Shown: positions 40,188 through 49,021, counted from the stretch's first letter. The stretch: DNA of 64,000 nucleotides from Herbidospora cretacea (GCF_001570605.1 NZ_BBXG01000007.1:242042-306041); one strand, 5' to 3'. Made by a program: numbers and translations. The notes: a model not told the origin generated them from the letters alone.

Positions 40188-41030
40188 ATGGTCGGTGGTC
40201 CGCGCGCGGGCACGCCGGTGGGGCTCGCGCTGGTGCGGGACGCCGAGGTGCTCGGGGCCGAGCCGTTCTTCCCCGAGTTCATCGCGGGCATGGAACGGGT
40301 TCTGGTGCCCCTCGGGGTTCCGGTGTTGCTGCAGGTGGTGGCCACCGTGGCGGAGGCCTCCGCGCGCATGCGGGCATGGGCGGACGAGGGGCGGGTGCAG
40401 GGGGTCGTCCTGATCGACCTGCTGCCGGGCGACGAGCGGGTCGCGCTGGTCGAGGAGCTCGGCATGCCGGCGATGGTGATCGGCGACCCGGACACCGCGC
40501 GGGGGCTGCCGACGGTGTGGACGCAGGACGAGGTCGCCATGCGCGAGGTCGTCGCCCGGCTCGTCGCCGGCGGCCACCGGCATCTGGGCCACGTCGCCGG
40601 TCCGGCCGAGATGGCCCACACGATCATCCGGCGGCGGACGTTCGACGAGGTCGCGGCCGAGGAGGGCGTCCGCACGACCCTGTTCGACGGCGACTACTCC
40701 GAGGCGGCCGGCGTGCGGGCCGTCGCGGCGCTGGAGCAGATGGACGACCGGCCGACGGCGCTGGTCTTCGACAACGACGTCATGGCGCTCGGCGCGCTGC
40801 ACGCGTCGGGGGCGATCGGCATCGACGTGCCCCGGGATCTCTCGCTCGTCGCCTGGGACGACTCCGCCCTCTGCCAGCTCGCCGAACCGCCGCTCAGCGC
40901 GGTGAGCCACGACGTCCAGGCCCTCGGCGAGCTCGTGGGGGAGGCCTTTCAGGACATCCTCTCCGGGGGCCCGGTGAAGGTGATCCGGGCGATGCCGGCT
41001 GCCCTCGTCACCCGAGGGTCGAGCATTTAA
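40188..41030 (+). CDS. LacI/PBP1-type ligand-binding domain protein without an HTH
   Basis: ATG 40188 is seven bases after GAGGAGGAGG. The 280-residue product starts directly in a LacI/GalR effector-binding fold (TPVGLALVRDAEVLGAEPFFPEFIAGMERVL), followed by VQGVVLIDLLPGD, GGHRHLGHVAGP, PTALVFDNDVMALGALHASG and DLSLVAWDDSALCQLAEPPLSAVSHD. The N-terminal LacI helix-turn-helix and hinge are absent and nothing similar is found in other frames upstream. It may be a soluble sugar sensor acting with the divergent ROK regulator, or a natural deletion product. Confidence 0.8.
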   Translation: MVGGPRAGTPVGLALVRDAEVLGAEPFFPEFIAGMERVLVPLGVPVLLQVVATVAEASARMRAWADEGRVQGVVLIDLLPGDERVALVEELGMPAMVIGDPDTARGLPTVWTQDEVAMREVVARLVAGGHRHLGHVAGPAEMAHTIIRRRTFDEVAAEEGVRTTLFDGDYSEAAGVRAVAALEQMDDRPTALVFDNDVMALGALHASGAIGIDVPRDLSLVAWDDSALCQLAEPPLSAVSHDVQALGELVGEAFQDILSGGPVKVIRAMPAALVTRGSSI

Positions 41031-41031
41031 T

Positions 41032-41044
41032 AGATTACTAATCT
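41032..41044. promoter_or_regulatory. AT-rich palindrome AGATTACTAATCT after the sensor gene
   Basis: AGATTA-C-TAATCT is a perfect 13-bp palindrome two bases after the stop at 41028-41030, followed by TTTC. In GC-rich DNA this stands out. It may be an operator (ROK sites are AT-rich) for a gene now missing downstream, or a weak terminator. Confidence 0.45.
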
Positions 41045-41190
41045 TTCTGGTTGACGTACAAGCTTCCTGTCCTGTTTGCTGTGGTTCAGCCCAAGCTGAG
41101 CCGCTTCGTGGTGGCGGTCGACGACGCCCTCTATGAGGACGACCAGGCCTGCGGAGAAGTCCGGTGTGGCGTGTCACCGCCGTACCGGAT

Positions 41191-41257
41191 GCCGGGTCCC
41201 GTCACCGAGACCCGGCGGTCGGCGCGTCCCCGCCGCCGAGATCACTCGGCGGCGGGG
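41191..41257. terminator. Two hairpins at the 3' end of the LLM oxidoreductase gene
   Basis: GCCGGGTC / GACCCGGC (41191-41198, 41208-41215) and a stronger 13-bp stem CCCCGCCGCCGAG / CTCGGCGGCGGGG (41228-41240, 41245-41257) with loop ATCA. The second overlaps the stop codon of the minus-strand gene. About 145 bp to the left (41045-41190) hold no gene I can support. Confidence 0.6.
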
Positions 41258-42081
41258 ATGTTCCTCTCGGCGAACGCCGCCATCTCCTCCCGCTGCTCCC
41301 CGGGGTCGGTGGCGCTCACCCCCACGACGATCCGGGTCACCCCCTGCGCCGCCCATTCGGCGACCTGCTCGGCGGTCATGTCGATCGACCCCGACCGCGT
41401 GTACTCCAGCGTCCGCCCGGCGGCGGCGGCCTGCGCGATCTCCCACTGCGCCGCCCGCTCGGCCGCGTCGAGCGCCCCGCCGGGGAAGTAGCCGTCCCCC
41501 CGCAGCCCCGCCCGCCGCGCCGCCGCCCGGCTCGACCCGCCGACGTGCACCGGCAGCCGTCCGAGGGGCTTGGGATACTGGACCAGCCCGGTGACGTCGA
41601 AGAACTCCCCGGCGAACCGGACCCCCTCCGCGCCGCCGTCCCACAGCAGCCGCATGAGGTCGATCGCCTCGTCCGCCCGCCGCCCCCGGCTCCGATAGTC
41701 GACCCCGAAAGCCGCCGCCTCCCCGGGCAGCCCGCCGAGCCCCACGGTCAGCAGCCGCATCCGGCCCTTGGACAGGACGTCGACGGTCGCTAGCCGCTTG
41801 GCCAGCACGACCGGATGGTGGTAGGGCAGCACCAGCACCCCCGTCCCGAGCAGGATGCGCCGGGTCGACGCGGCGACGAAACCCAGGCAGTCGATCGGGT
41901 CGAGGTAGGGCAGCGTCGGCGGTATCTCCCACCGCCCGAGGGTGGCGCCGGGATACAGCACGACGTGCTCCGGCACGTAGAACGACTCGAAGCCGCACTC
42001 TTCTGCATGCCGGGCGTGGGAGACGAGGTTGTCGGGGTCGACCCCGTAGTAGGGCGTGCTGTAACTGATGCCGAACTTCAC
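41242..42081 (-). CDS. LLM-class F420-dependent oxidoreductase
   Basis: GTG 42081 gives 279 residues of a bacterial-luciferase-like TIM barrel: VKFGISYSTPYYGVDPDNLVSHARHAEECGFESFYVPEHVV at the N-terminus, LGFVAASTRRILLGTGVLVLPYHHPVVLAKRLATVDVLSKGR near 65-105, GLGGLPGEAAAFGV near 115, and PVHVGGSSRAAARRAG near 175. It belongs to the F420-dependent LLM oxidoreductase group widespread in actinobacteria; the substrate is unknown. It is monocistronic. Confidence 0.87.
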   Translation of the reverse strand: MKFGISYSTPYYGVDPDNLVSHARHAEECGFESFYVPEHVVLYPGATLGRWEIPPTLPYLDPIDCLGFVAASTRRILLGTGVLVLPYHHPVVLAKRLATVDVLSKGRMRLLTVGLGGLPGEAAAFGVDYRSRGRRADEAIDLMRLLWDGGAEGVRFAGEFFDVTGLVQYPKPLGRLPVHVGGSSRAAARRAGLRGDGYFPGGALDAAERAAQWEIAQAAAAGRTLEYTRSGSIDMTAEQVAEWAAQGVTRIVVGVSATDPGEQREEMAAFAERNIPAAE

Positions 42082-42124
42082 CCGCCGAAGCGTAGAACCC
42101 TGCCACCGACGTGAAGGCAAGCCG

Positions 42125-43777
42125 TCAGGGCCAGGGGAAACCGAGGCGGTCGGCGTACTCCTCGCAGCCGCCCACGACGGTGGCGAACGTCGTGGGACTC
42201 GCCGCTCGCAGGCGGTCCACCACGCGGTTGGCCTGGTCGTCGACGTCGGTGTCGTCGACGGGGATGACCCAGAGGAACTGGAGCCAGGGGTCGTCGTCTC
42301 CGGGGTCCGGTGGGAGGCGGGGGTAGGTGAAGGTCAGACTGAGGCGGTCCCGTTCTCCGGGATCGGCGTGGATGCCGTCGAGCTCGCACTCCCAGGCGCC
42401 GAGCAGGGCCGGGTGGTCCTGGAGGAGCCGGTCGAGCCGGCGGGCCAGGCCACGGGCGGGCCATTCCCAGCTGCGATCACGGGCGGCCCGGGCGATGGTC
42501 TCGTCATAGTGGTCGGCGGGGAAGTGGAAGGTCTCCAGTCCCGCTCCTTCGGGGGCGCGCCAGTCGTGCCAGGTCACGGTGTCCCCCCTGCGGGTGATCG
42601 TGACGTAGAGGGCGCCGCAGCAGCCTTCGGTGCACCACGCCTCGGCCAGCCGCACCTTCCGCGGCTCCTCGGTCGCCTCCAGGATCCCGGGCAGGCGATC
42701 CGGCCCGAACGGCCCGCCCTTGCGGAAGGCCTCGGCCACCACCGGGCGGCCGTCCACGAGCAGCCGGGTCTGGACGCCCTCGTCCAGGACGGGATCGGGG
42801 ACGACGACGTGAACGGCGAGACGGCCGGGCACCGGCGCGCCGGCCGCTCTCTCCGCGGTCGCCCACTGCGCCCGCCACCGGGTCATCGGGTCGGGCGACT
42901 CAGCGGCCTCCGCCAGGGCCCGCGTCCAGCGCGGGGAGCCGATGAGCCGCTCCAGCCGCTCCAGCGTGGCCGCGCGTTCACCGGGCGGCCAGGGCAGGCA
43001 GGCGGTGTGCCCGGTGCGCAGGTCGCGGGCCATCGTGATGACCGAGGCCAGCAGATCGAACACCGGTTCCGCCGTCTCGGCCAGGACCGCGAATCCGCTG
43101 ACGGCGCGGCAGGCGTCGGCGTACTCGCGGATCTGCACGGTGTGACTCCGGGTCGAGATGAGCGCCCGCAGGATCCTGCCCGCCCGGACGGCGATCGTCG
43201 CGTCCTCCGTCTCCAGCAGGCCCGCCAGCGACACGGTCTCGGCCACCCGCCGGACGTATTCACCATCCAGGTCGTGGCCGTCGGAGGCCGTCCGCAGCAG
43301 CCAGGGGAACGTGTCCGGTTCGCCCATCCGGCACAGGGCGGAGACGGCGTCGTCGCGGGGCCAGCGCTCCGACCGGTCGGCCAGCCACATCAGCGCGCTC
43401 GCCGAGCCGGGGATCGTCTCCAGCACGTCCACCGCAAGGGACCCGAAGTGGGGCAGCAGCCCGATCGTCCGGACGAGCGGGATGTCCTCCGGCCGGGCAC
43501 TGCCCGTCAGCAGCCGGAGGCCGGTCTCCACCGGAACGGATCCGGTGCCGTGGCGCACCAGCCGGAGCCCCGTCTCCCGGGCCAGATCCGGCGGGATCGA
43601 CTGCACCTCGTCGGGGATCTCACAGAGGAGGTCAGGATCGGGCGGCCTCTCGATGCCCCGGCCCACGTTTTCGTCGGGCGGCAGGCGGTGCAGGCGGAGG
43701 GCTTGCTCGAACAGCGATCGGGGGGCGTCAGCCGCTGAAGGGTCTATGCCCGACACCCTGCCACTCGCGTTGATCAT
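42125..43777 (-). CDS. Large protein of unknown function, HEAT-like N-terminal half
   Basis: ATG 43777 overlaps the upstream phosphotransferase stop by one base (TGATG), giving 550 residues and translational coupling. The N-terminal ~310 residues are helical and repeat-like (LVRTIGLLPHFGSLAVDVLETIPGSASALMWLADR and similar), like HEAT-type scaffolds. The C-terminal part is mixed, with WCTEGCCGALYVTITRRGDTVTWHDWR near 385-410, a Cys-Cys pair, and a helix-rich end. I do not recognise a named family; related proteins occur in actinobacteria without assigned function. Confidence 0.65.
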   Translation of the reverse strand: MINASGRVSGIDPSAADAPRSLFEQALRLHRLPPDENVGRGIERPPDPDLLCEIPDEVQSIPPDLARETGLRLVRHGTGSVPVETGLRLLTGSARPEDIPLVRTIGLLPHFGSLAVDVLETIPGSASALMWLADRSERWPRDDAVSALCRMGEPDTFPWLLRTASDGHDLDGEYVRRVAETVSLAGLLETEDATIAVRAGRILRALISTRSHTVQIREYADACRAVSGFAVLAETAEPVFDLLASVITMARDLRTGHTACLPWPPGERAATLERLERLIGSPRWTRALAEAAESPDPMTRWRAQWATAERAAGAPVPGRLAVHVVVPDPVLDEGVQTRLLVDGRPVVAEAFRKGGPFGPDRLPGILEATEEPRKVRLAEAWCTEGCCGALYVTITRRGDTVTWHDWRAPEGAGLETFHFPADHYDETIARAARDRSWEWPARGLARRLDRLLQDHPALLGAWECELDGIHADPGERDRLSLTFTYPRLPPDPGDDDPWLQFLWVIPVDDTDVDDQANRVVDRLRAASPTTFATVVGGCEEYADRLGFPWP

Positions 43778-44529
43778 CAGGCAAGAGCCGGTGTCCAGCG
43801 CCGCATCAGCCACCCGATCGTCGCCCGCCGCCCGTGTTCACGCCGTTCCCGCAGATGCGGGGCGTGCGCCGGCCCGGGGAGCGCGGCGGTGTGGGTCCAA
43901 TAGCCGGCCAGCGCCACAAGGAAGGCGTCGACCCGCTCCGGTTCGGCGACGGACCCGAGCAGCGGTTCGGGATCGAGCCCGCCGAGGTCAGACTGGAGCA
44001 GCAGGCAGACGCGGTCGGTCCACGCGGGCCCGACGCAGGCACGCCCCCAGTCGACGATCCGCGCCGTGCCGGTCGCCGGGTCGACGAGAATGTTGTCGAA
44101 CCGTGGGTCGAAGTGCACCAGCGAGTCGCCCACGACGACCTGATCCCAGACCGCCTCGACGGCCGCCAGCCGGTCCAGGTGCCGCCGCTCCCACGCCCCG
44201 ACACCCGAGACGGTGACCGGCCCCCAGACGCCGTCGCGCTCCAGCCCCCGCCAGGTCTCACACCGCCCGGCCATCCGCTCACCGAGGGTGGGCATCCCGC
44301 GTACCGGAGAGGGCGTCAGCTCGCGGGCGCAGACGGCCAGCATGTCGAGCGCGGCGGTCAGCTCATGGGGCCGCCACGGCTCGTGCGGCAGCGCGCCCGG
44401 CGCGACGTCGAAACAGAGCAGGATCCACCCGGCCGCCTCGACGGCGAACCGCAGACGCGGCGTGGGAACGGCGCGGGGGAGCGCGGCGGCGACCACGGCC
44501 TCGGCCCAATCCACGCGCTGCGTTCTCAC
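43777..44529 (-). CDS. APH-like phosphotransferase (aminoglycoside/choline kinase fold)
   Basis: The 250-residue protein has the APH catalytic core: VVGDSLVHFDPRFDNILVD near 135-153 (HxDxxxxN) and ARIVDWGRACVGPAWTDRVCLLLQ near 160-180 (DW metal-binding Asp). The N-terminal lobe is short, with VEAAGWILLCFDVAPG. It should phosphorylate a small hydroxylated or amino substrate; aminoglycoside resistance is not implied. It is co-translated with the downstream 550-residue protein, which may be its partner. Confidence 0.8.
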   Translation of the reverse strand: MRTQRVDWAEAVVAAALPRAVPTPRLRFAVEAAGWILLCFDVAPGALPHEPWRPHELTAALDMLAVCARELTPSPVRGMPTLGERMAGRCETWRGLERDGVWGPVTVSGVGAWERRHLDRLAAVEAVWDQVVVGDSLVHFDPRFDNILVDPATGTARIVDWGRACVGPAWTDRVCLLLQSDLGGLDPEPLLGSVAEPERVDAFLVALAGYWTHTAALPGPAHAPHLRERREHGRRATIGWLMRRWTPALA

Positions 44530-44584
44530 GAGAGCCAGTCAATCAGTGCCCGCAACTCATTTGCCCAGCTCAGATCGGTGGACC

Positions 44585-44764
44585 ATGCCCTGTCCCGCAT
44601 GCGAGCAGGAATTGTCATTCGGTGCGGCCTACCTGATGGACCGAGACGACGGCCGCCGCACCTGCCGAATCAGGTGGAGTTGCTCAAACGGTCACCACTG
44701 GTGGAAATGGGCCAGCCTGCCGGACAGCCATCTTGAGGTATGCCCACCCGAATACGTCATCTGA
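44585..44764 (+). CDS. Zinc-ribbon-like microprotein
   Basis: A 59-residue frame, MPCPACEQELSFGAAYLMDRD ... RIRWSCSNGHHWWKW ... LEVCPPEYVI, has CPxC and CSxGHxW motifs that look like a treble-clef or zinc-ribbon site. Codon use is typical of the genome. The SD is weak (GGTGG). The neighbours are on the minus strand, so it is monocistronic. Short zinc-ribbon proteins of this type are common in actinobacteria and usually uncharacterised. Confidence 0.6.
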   Translation: MPCPACEQELSFGAAYLMDRDDGRRTCRIRWSCSNGHHWWKWASLPDSHLEVCPPEYVI

Positions 44765-44797
44765 CGTACGCCTGCCACCCCACGTCTCCGCAGGTGA

Positions 44798-45715
44798 TCA
44801 GATGCGCAGCCGCCCTCCTGCCGGCCTGGTGAGCCAAGCCCCGTTGGAGGTCACGTCGGCGCCCGTCAGCCGGTCGTAGGGGGCCCGGCCGTCGGGATCC
44901 AGCGCGGCCAACCCCGCGATCGCCAGCAGGACGAACGGTCCCTCGGCCGCGACCACGACCGCCAGTGGAAACACCAGCGCGCGCAGCGCCGCCGCCCGCC
45001 CGCTTCCGGTGAACCGCAGGCCGAACGCGCGCTTTCCCAAGGTCTGGCCCCAGAGGGCGTGCTGCCCCCAGAAATAGAGGAAGACGAACCCGGCGAACGC
45101 CAGGGCCTCCGACTCGAACCAGTCGAAGGAGCTCAGCACCCCGTAGCTTCCACGGCCCTGGACCGCGTGGCAGACGGTCGTGACGACCACGTAGTCGACC
45201 AGGAAGGCCAGGACCCGGCGCGCCGCCGTCCCGAGTTCCCTCACGGGCGCCGGTGGCGCCGAGGCCAGAAGCAGGGCGGCGGCCCCGATCCAGCAGACCT
45301 GGTCCGTCCCCCAGCCGCAGATCACGGCCTCCAGCCACTCGGCCCCGAACACCGGCAGCGGCAGCCCGCACACGTCAGGAGACGAGTACAGGGGCGTGGC
45401 CGGATGGATCACCGCCATCAGCGTGAGCGCGCAGGCCACCCGCTGCGCCGCCTGAGGCGTGCGCCACATCGGCAGGGCGCACAGGAGAACCAGGATCGCC
45501 GGCACGCCCCACACCATCGCGACGTCGATGAGGGTGCCGAGATCCCCCCGCAACGGATCGACCGGTGACCAGCCGAGGCCGTCGTACGGGCCCACGCAGG
45601 AGAAGTACTCCCCCTCCTCCGACCACGTCGCCATCTGGTTCCGCAGATCCCAGGTCGGATAGGCCGCGACCACCGCCGCGCCGACGATGAGATACGACGA
45701 GCGAATCGGGCGCAT
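44798..45715 (-). CDS. RDD-family integral membrane protein
   Basis: The 305-residue protein has about six hydrophobic segments. The C-terminal half is an RDD domain: ARRVLAFLVDYVVVTTVCHAV (first helix with the RD position) and FLYFWGQHALWGQTLGKRAFGLRF, ending with an Ala/Val-rich helix. The N-terminal half has two or three helices (YLIVGAAVVAAYP, IDVAMVWGVPAILVLLCALP) and a Cys-containing loop. RDD proteins are implicated in ion or small-molecule transport, mostly untested. ATG 45715 is four bases after GAGGAG. Confidence 0.85.
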   Translation of the reverse strand: MRPIRSSYLIVGAAVVAAYPTWDLRNQMATWSEEGEYFSCVGPYDGLGWSPVDPLRGDLGTLIDVAMVWGVPAILVLLCALPMWRTPQAAQRVACALTLMAVIHPATPLYSSPDVCGLPLPVFGAEWLEAVICGWGTDQVCWIGAAALLLASAPPAPVRELGTAARRVLAFLVDYVVVTTVCHAVQGRGSYGVLSSFDWFESEALAFAGFVFLYFWGQHALWGQTLGKRAFGLRFTGSGRAAALRALVFPLAVVVAAEGPFVLLAIAGLAALDPDGRAPYDRLTGADVTSNGAWLTRPAGGRLRI

Positions 45716-45780
45716 AGGGCTCCTCGGTAAGTGACCGACGAAATATACGGCCTATGGCGATTCGGAGTCCTTCAAGCGGT

Positions 45781-45999
45781 TCACACCAGAGATCTGGGCG
45801 GGACGAGTCCGTGGTCGGCGAGGGCCCTCAGGGATTTCTCCAGGCACTCCTCCGCCGAGAGCGCGTCCACCCGCACCCGCCACTGCTCTCCGCCGTCGCC
45901 GCCGCTCGCGTGAAAAGTCCAGGTGCGCTGCGAGTCGACCCGGAGAAGCGCGTCGACGTCACACTCCAGCAGCCAGTCGAGCAGGGCTATCGCATCCAT
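45781..45999 (-). CDS. Small hypothetical protein
   Basis: ATG 45999 gives 72 residues (MDAIALLDWLLECDVDALLRVDSQRTWTFHASGGDG ... LRALADHGLVPP). The minus-strand sequence TACCGT six bases before the ATG would make a leaderless mRNA. The composition and codon use look like a real gene; no domain is recognised. It could be an immunity-type or accessory protein, but nothing shows that. Confidence 0.55.
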   Translation of the reverse strand: MDAIALLDWLLECDVDALLRVDSQRTWTFHASGGDGGEQWRVRVDALSAEECLEKSLRALADHGLVPPRSLV

Positions 46000-46138
46000 C
46001 CCGGCACGGTACAGCAACCCTTGACGATCGCACGGAAACGCGGTCTCTTATGTGAAGCGACATTAACAAGATCTTGACTGGGTGACCGGCCCGTGTTGTC
46101 ATCGGGATACCCTCCATTACCTGCCAGTATGATAGGAA

Positions 46139-47398
46139 ATGCCCATGCGCGCACTCCGTCGAGCGGCCATCACCACCGCACTCCTCTTAGCCGCGGCCGG
46201 AATCCCCCTCGCCCACGGCGGAGCGGCGCAAGCCGCCCTCCCGACGGCGGCCGTCGCGCTCGGCGACAGCTTCATCAGCGGTGAAGGCGCCGGGAACTAC
46301 CAGCCCGTCGTCGACGCCAACGGCACCGCGCAGGGGTTCCCCGGCTGGTCGGCGCCGAACAACAACGCCTTCTTCTGCCACCGCTCGGCCGACGCCTCCC
46401 TGTTCAAGGCCAACCTCCCCGGCATCCAGGACCGGTTCAACCTGGCCTGCTCCGGCGGCCAGCCCGCCGACGTCGCCAACGCCTCCAGCGCCCGCGCCAA
46501 CGGCCGCACCGTCAAGTCGCAGCTCGACCAGCTCCGGACCGTCGCGCAGACCCACGACATCGACGTCGTCCTCATCGGGCTCGGCTCCAACAACAGCCAG
46601 TTCACCTTCGGCGACGTCGCGACCCTGTGCGCGAACCGCTTCATCGCCGACGCCTGGACCGGCTGGTGGGAGTTCTGGGCCTACCTCGGGGGTGACGTGC
46701 CGCAGGAGCCCTGTACGGTGTCCGACCTCGCCTCCGACGCGGAGGTCGCCACCGGCACGGCCGAGACGGTCGCCGCCGTCCGCCAGATCCTCGACACCCT
46801 CGGCCAGGTCGACGCCGACGGGCAGCACAAGGTCGTGCTCCAGACGTACACGAACCCCCTGCCTCTCGACGTGGCCACGCAGTACCGCGACGAGGACGGC
46901 CGCACCGACACCCGCGACAAGTTCCGCGACCTCGGCGCCGAGCGCTACGCGGCCGGCTGCCCGATCCACCGCGCGAGCCTCGCCCCCGGCCACGTCTTCT
47001 CCGCGAACCTGGGCAACCTGGTGAAGAACACGTACACGACCCTCGCCGCCGAGCGGCCTGCCGCCGACCTGCGCGTCCTCGACGTGCAGAAGGCCTTCGA
47101 CGGCGCCCGCCTGTGCGAGAACCCGGGCAGCCCCGGGAACGCCCTCGCCACTCCCGTACGAGTTCAGGACGGCCCCTCCGGCAATCCCATCACGTCGCTG
47201 TCCGGCCGTGACAAGATCGCCATCCAGCGCTTCGCCAACACGTGCGTGACCTACTTCCAGACCTGCCAGGAGTCGTGGCACCCCAACGCCGCCGGCCACA
47301 CCGTCCTCGGCCAGTGCCTGTCCGGCGCGCTGACCGCCGCCACGCGAACAGTCGTGACCTGCGCCCGGAACTCCAACGGGACGCTGACCATCTCCTGA
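46139..47398 (+). CDS. Secreted SGNH/GDSL-family hydrolase
   Basis: The 419-residue protein has a signal peptide (about 1-32) and SGNH motifs: block I AVALGDSFISGEGAGNY (catalytic Ser near residue 44), a Gly-containing ACSGGQPADV, VVLIGLGSNNSQF (block III Asn) and ESWHPNAAGHTVLGQC near 380 with the Asp/His pair replaced by the H-P-N form. Several Cys pairs suggest an extracellular, disulfide-stabilised lipase or esterase, as in the SEST-like actinobacterial group. The upstream region is AT-rich with a TTGACT box. A hairpin follows. Confidence 0.87.
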   Translation: MPMRALRRAAITTALLLAAAGIPLAHGGAAQAALPTAAVALGDSFISGEGAGNYQPVVDANGTAQGFPGWSAPNNNAFFCHRSADASLFKANLPGIQDRFNLACSGGQPADVANASSARANGRTVKSQLDQLRTVAQTHDIDVVLIGLGSNNSQFTFGDVATLCANRFIADAWTGWWEFWAYLGGDVPQEPCTVSDLASDAEVATGTAETVAAVRQILDTLGQVDADGQHKVVLQTYTNPLPLDVATQYRDEDGRTDTRDKFRDLGAERYAAGCPIHRASLAPGHVFSANLGNLVKNTYTTLAAERPAADLRVLDVQKAFDGARLCENPGSPGNALATPVRVQDGPSGNPITSLSGRDKIAIQRFANTCVTYFQTCQESWHPNAAGHTVLGQCLSGALTAATRTVVTCARNSNGTLTIS

Positions 47399-47414
47399 CC
47401 CCGACAGCCGGAAA

Positions 47415-47444
47415 CGCCCACGCCAGGTCCGCCCGGCGTGGGCG
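47415..47444 (+). terminator. Hairpin after the SGNH hydrolase gene
   Basis: CGCCCACGCC / GGCGTGGGCG forms a 10-bp perfect stem with a 10-nt loop, 16 bases after the stop codon. Confidence 0.65.
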
Positions 47445-47469
47445 CCGCCGGCGGCGACCCGACGAGGCC

Positions 47470-48318
47470 ATGACGACGTTCTCACCAGGTGAACGGGCCC
47501 TGCGTCACGTGACCGCCGTGTCGGCGGGCGAGCCGCTCGACCCCCGGCTCCGGGTGACCCTGAACTTCCACCCGACCCCGCCGGTGCTGCGCGGGCTCGC
47601 CGACGACGGCCATTACCGCTCGCAGTTCGTCACCGGCACGAGCAACGGCGGCCTGACCGCCCACCCGGGCGGCGACCGGTGGCGCTGGGAGAGCCGGATC
47701 TTCGGCGGGGCCTATGACCACGTCCCGGGGGAGGAACGCCCCGTCTACGGCGCGCTCGACTTCCGGCGGAGATCCGTCGGCGCGGCCCCGCGCTTCGGGT
47801 CCGCGCATCTCCGGCTGACCGGGGAGGTCCTCGCCCGGACCACGTTCTGCTATCCGGACAGCCACTTCGAACCGTCGGCCTTCGGCGTCGCCTCTCGCAT
47901 GGCGCTCATCGAACTGGCCGAGGCGGATGCCCGGGATCTCCTGGACGACTACATCGAGGCCCAGGTGCACGGCCCCGTCCGGCTCGACCGGGATGTGGAG
48001 GCGCTGGTCCTGGACCCGAGCCACCGGGGGACGGCCGTGGAGGCCGCCGCGCGCCGGCTGCCCTGCCCGATCGAGTGGCATCCCGGTTTCCGGGTCACCA
48101 TCGATCGGCTACGCCGTCATCCCGACTACCGTGGCCCGGATTACGTCGACCTGGCCGCCGAGATCGCCGTCGACGGCCGCCTCGATCCCCGCGTCCTCGG
48201 AGAGGCGAGCGGTCACGACCCGCAGGCGCTGAAAAAGGTCTGGCACTACCTGGCGCGTTTCGGCCGGCCGGTGCCGTCGAGCTCCTCGACCGTCCACTCC
48301 ACGACCGACCTCGTGTAG
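47470..48318 (+). CDS. DUF3626-family protein
   Basis: The 282-residue soluble protein shows DUF3626 features: DPRLRVTLNFHPTPPVLRGLADDGHYRSQFVTGTSNGGLTAHPGGDRWRWE in the first third, YGALDFRRRSVGAAPRFGSAHLRL near 95-120, FCYPDSHFEPSAFGVAS near 128 and VEALVLDPSHRGTAVE near 175. The family is of unknown function and common in bacteria. ATG 47470 has only a weak SD (GAGG). The last 73 bp overlap the convergent HEAT gene. Confidence 0.8.
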   Translation: MTTFSPGERALRHVTAVSAGEPLDPRLRVTLNFHPTPPVLRGLADDGHYRSQFVTGTSNGGLTAHPGGDRWRWESRIFGGAYDHVPGEERPVYGALDFRRRSVGAAPRFGSAHLRLTGEVLARTTFCYPDSHFEPSAFGVASRMALIELAEADARDLLDDYIEAQVHGPVRLDRDVEALVLDPSHRGTAVEAAARRLPCPIEWHPGFRVTIDRLRRHPDYRGPDYVDLAAEIAVDGRLDPRVLGEASGHDPQALKKVWHYLARFGRPVPSSSSTVHSTTDLV

Positions 48319-48980
48319 TCGTTGCCGTCGGGTTCGGCGAGATATCTCCGCACCCCCTGCTCCGCCCGCCGGTCACCGCGCCGGGCCAGCCCGTACGCCG
48401 CCTCCACGGCGACGATCAGGCACGGGTCGTCGAGCCGGGCCGCCAGGGCCGCGCGGATCTCCTCGCTGTCCGTTTCGAGCCCCGCGAGACCGGTCGTCGC
48501 GCACTCCCTGTTCTCGTCGTCCGCCTCCCGGGTCATCCGGATGAGCGCCGCTGTGGCCTCGGGGTCGTCGTCCCGCATGACCGTCGGCAGAGTCCAGGCG
48601 GCGGCGCGACGAACGCGGTGGTCGTCATGGCCGGTCAGCGCCAGCACCTCGGGGAGCGCCCGTTCGTCGGCGACATGACCCAGCGCGATCACCGCCGAGG
48701 AGAGCACGGTGGGGTCCCCCTCCCGGCGCGCCAGGTCGAGCAGGACGGGCAGGCCCGGCTTGGCGTTCTCCTGGAAGCTCAGCTGCGCCAGGATGTCGGC
48801 CCCGAGCTGACGTTCCCTCGGCTCGGTCGCGCCGCACAGCCGGACCGCCACCTCGAACGTCTCGGCGTCACCGCGGACCTGGAGCTCGCGCACGATCTTC
48901 CACCGCTCGTCGTCGTCCGGGTCGGAGGGCACGAGTGCCTTCCGGGCCAGAACCCGCGAGGGAAGCTCCCTGTCGGTCAT
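48246..48980 (-). CDS. HEAT-repeat protein
   Basis: ATG 48980 gives 244 residues composed of HEAT-type helix pairs: GADILAQLSFQENAKPGLPVLLDLARREGDPTVLSSAVIALGHVADERALPEVLALT near 58-115, RRAAAWTLPTVMRDDDPEATAAL and VEAAYGLARRGDRRAEQGVRRYL. The N-terminal MTDRELPSRVLARKALVPSD segment is also seen in bacterial HEAT proteins. It probably acts as a scaffold; the partner is not known. It shares 73 bp with DUF3626 on the other strand. Confidence 0.8.
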   Translation of the reverse strand: MTDRELPSRVLARKALVPSDPDDDERWKIVRELQVRGDAETFEVAVRLCGATEPRERQLGADILAQLSFQENAKPGLPVLLDLARREGDPTVLSSAVIALGHVADERALPEVLALTGHDDHRVRRAAAWTLPTVMRDDDPEATAALIRMTREADDENRECATTGLAGLETDSEEIRAALAARLDDPCLIVAVEAAYGLARRGDRRAEQGVRRYLAEPDGNDYTRSVVEWTVEELDGTGRPKRAR

Positions 48981-49021
48981 GTCCGCAAGTCTGAGAAGCC
49001 GCGTATGACGGTGTAAAGCGA

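Noticed and set aside
41045-41190. Open frame ALYEDDQACGEVRCG after the LacI-type sensor gene
   Set aside because: No start, SD or domain, and it runs into the terminator hairpins.
46074-46110. PafBC-like TTGTCATCG before the SGNH hydrolase
   Set aside because: The RGTG part is missing and there is no TANNNT at the right distance.
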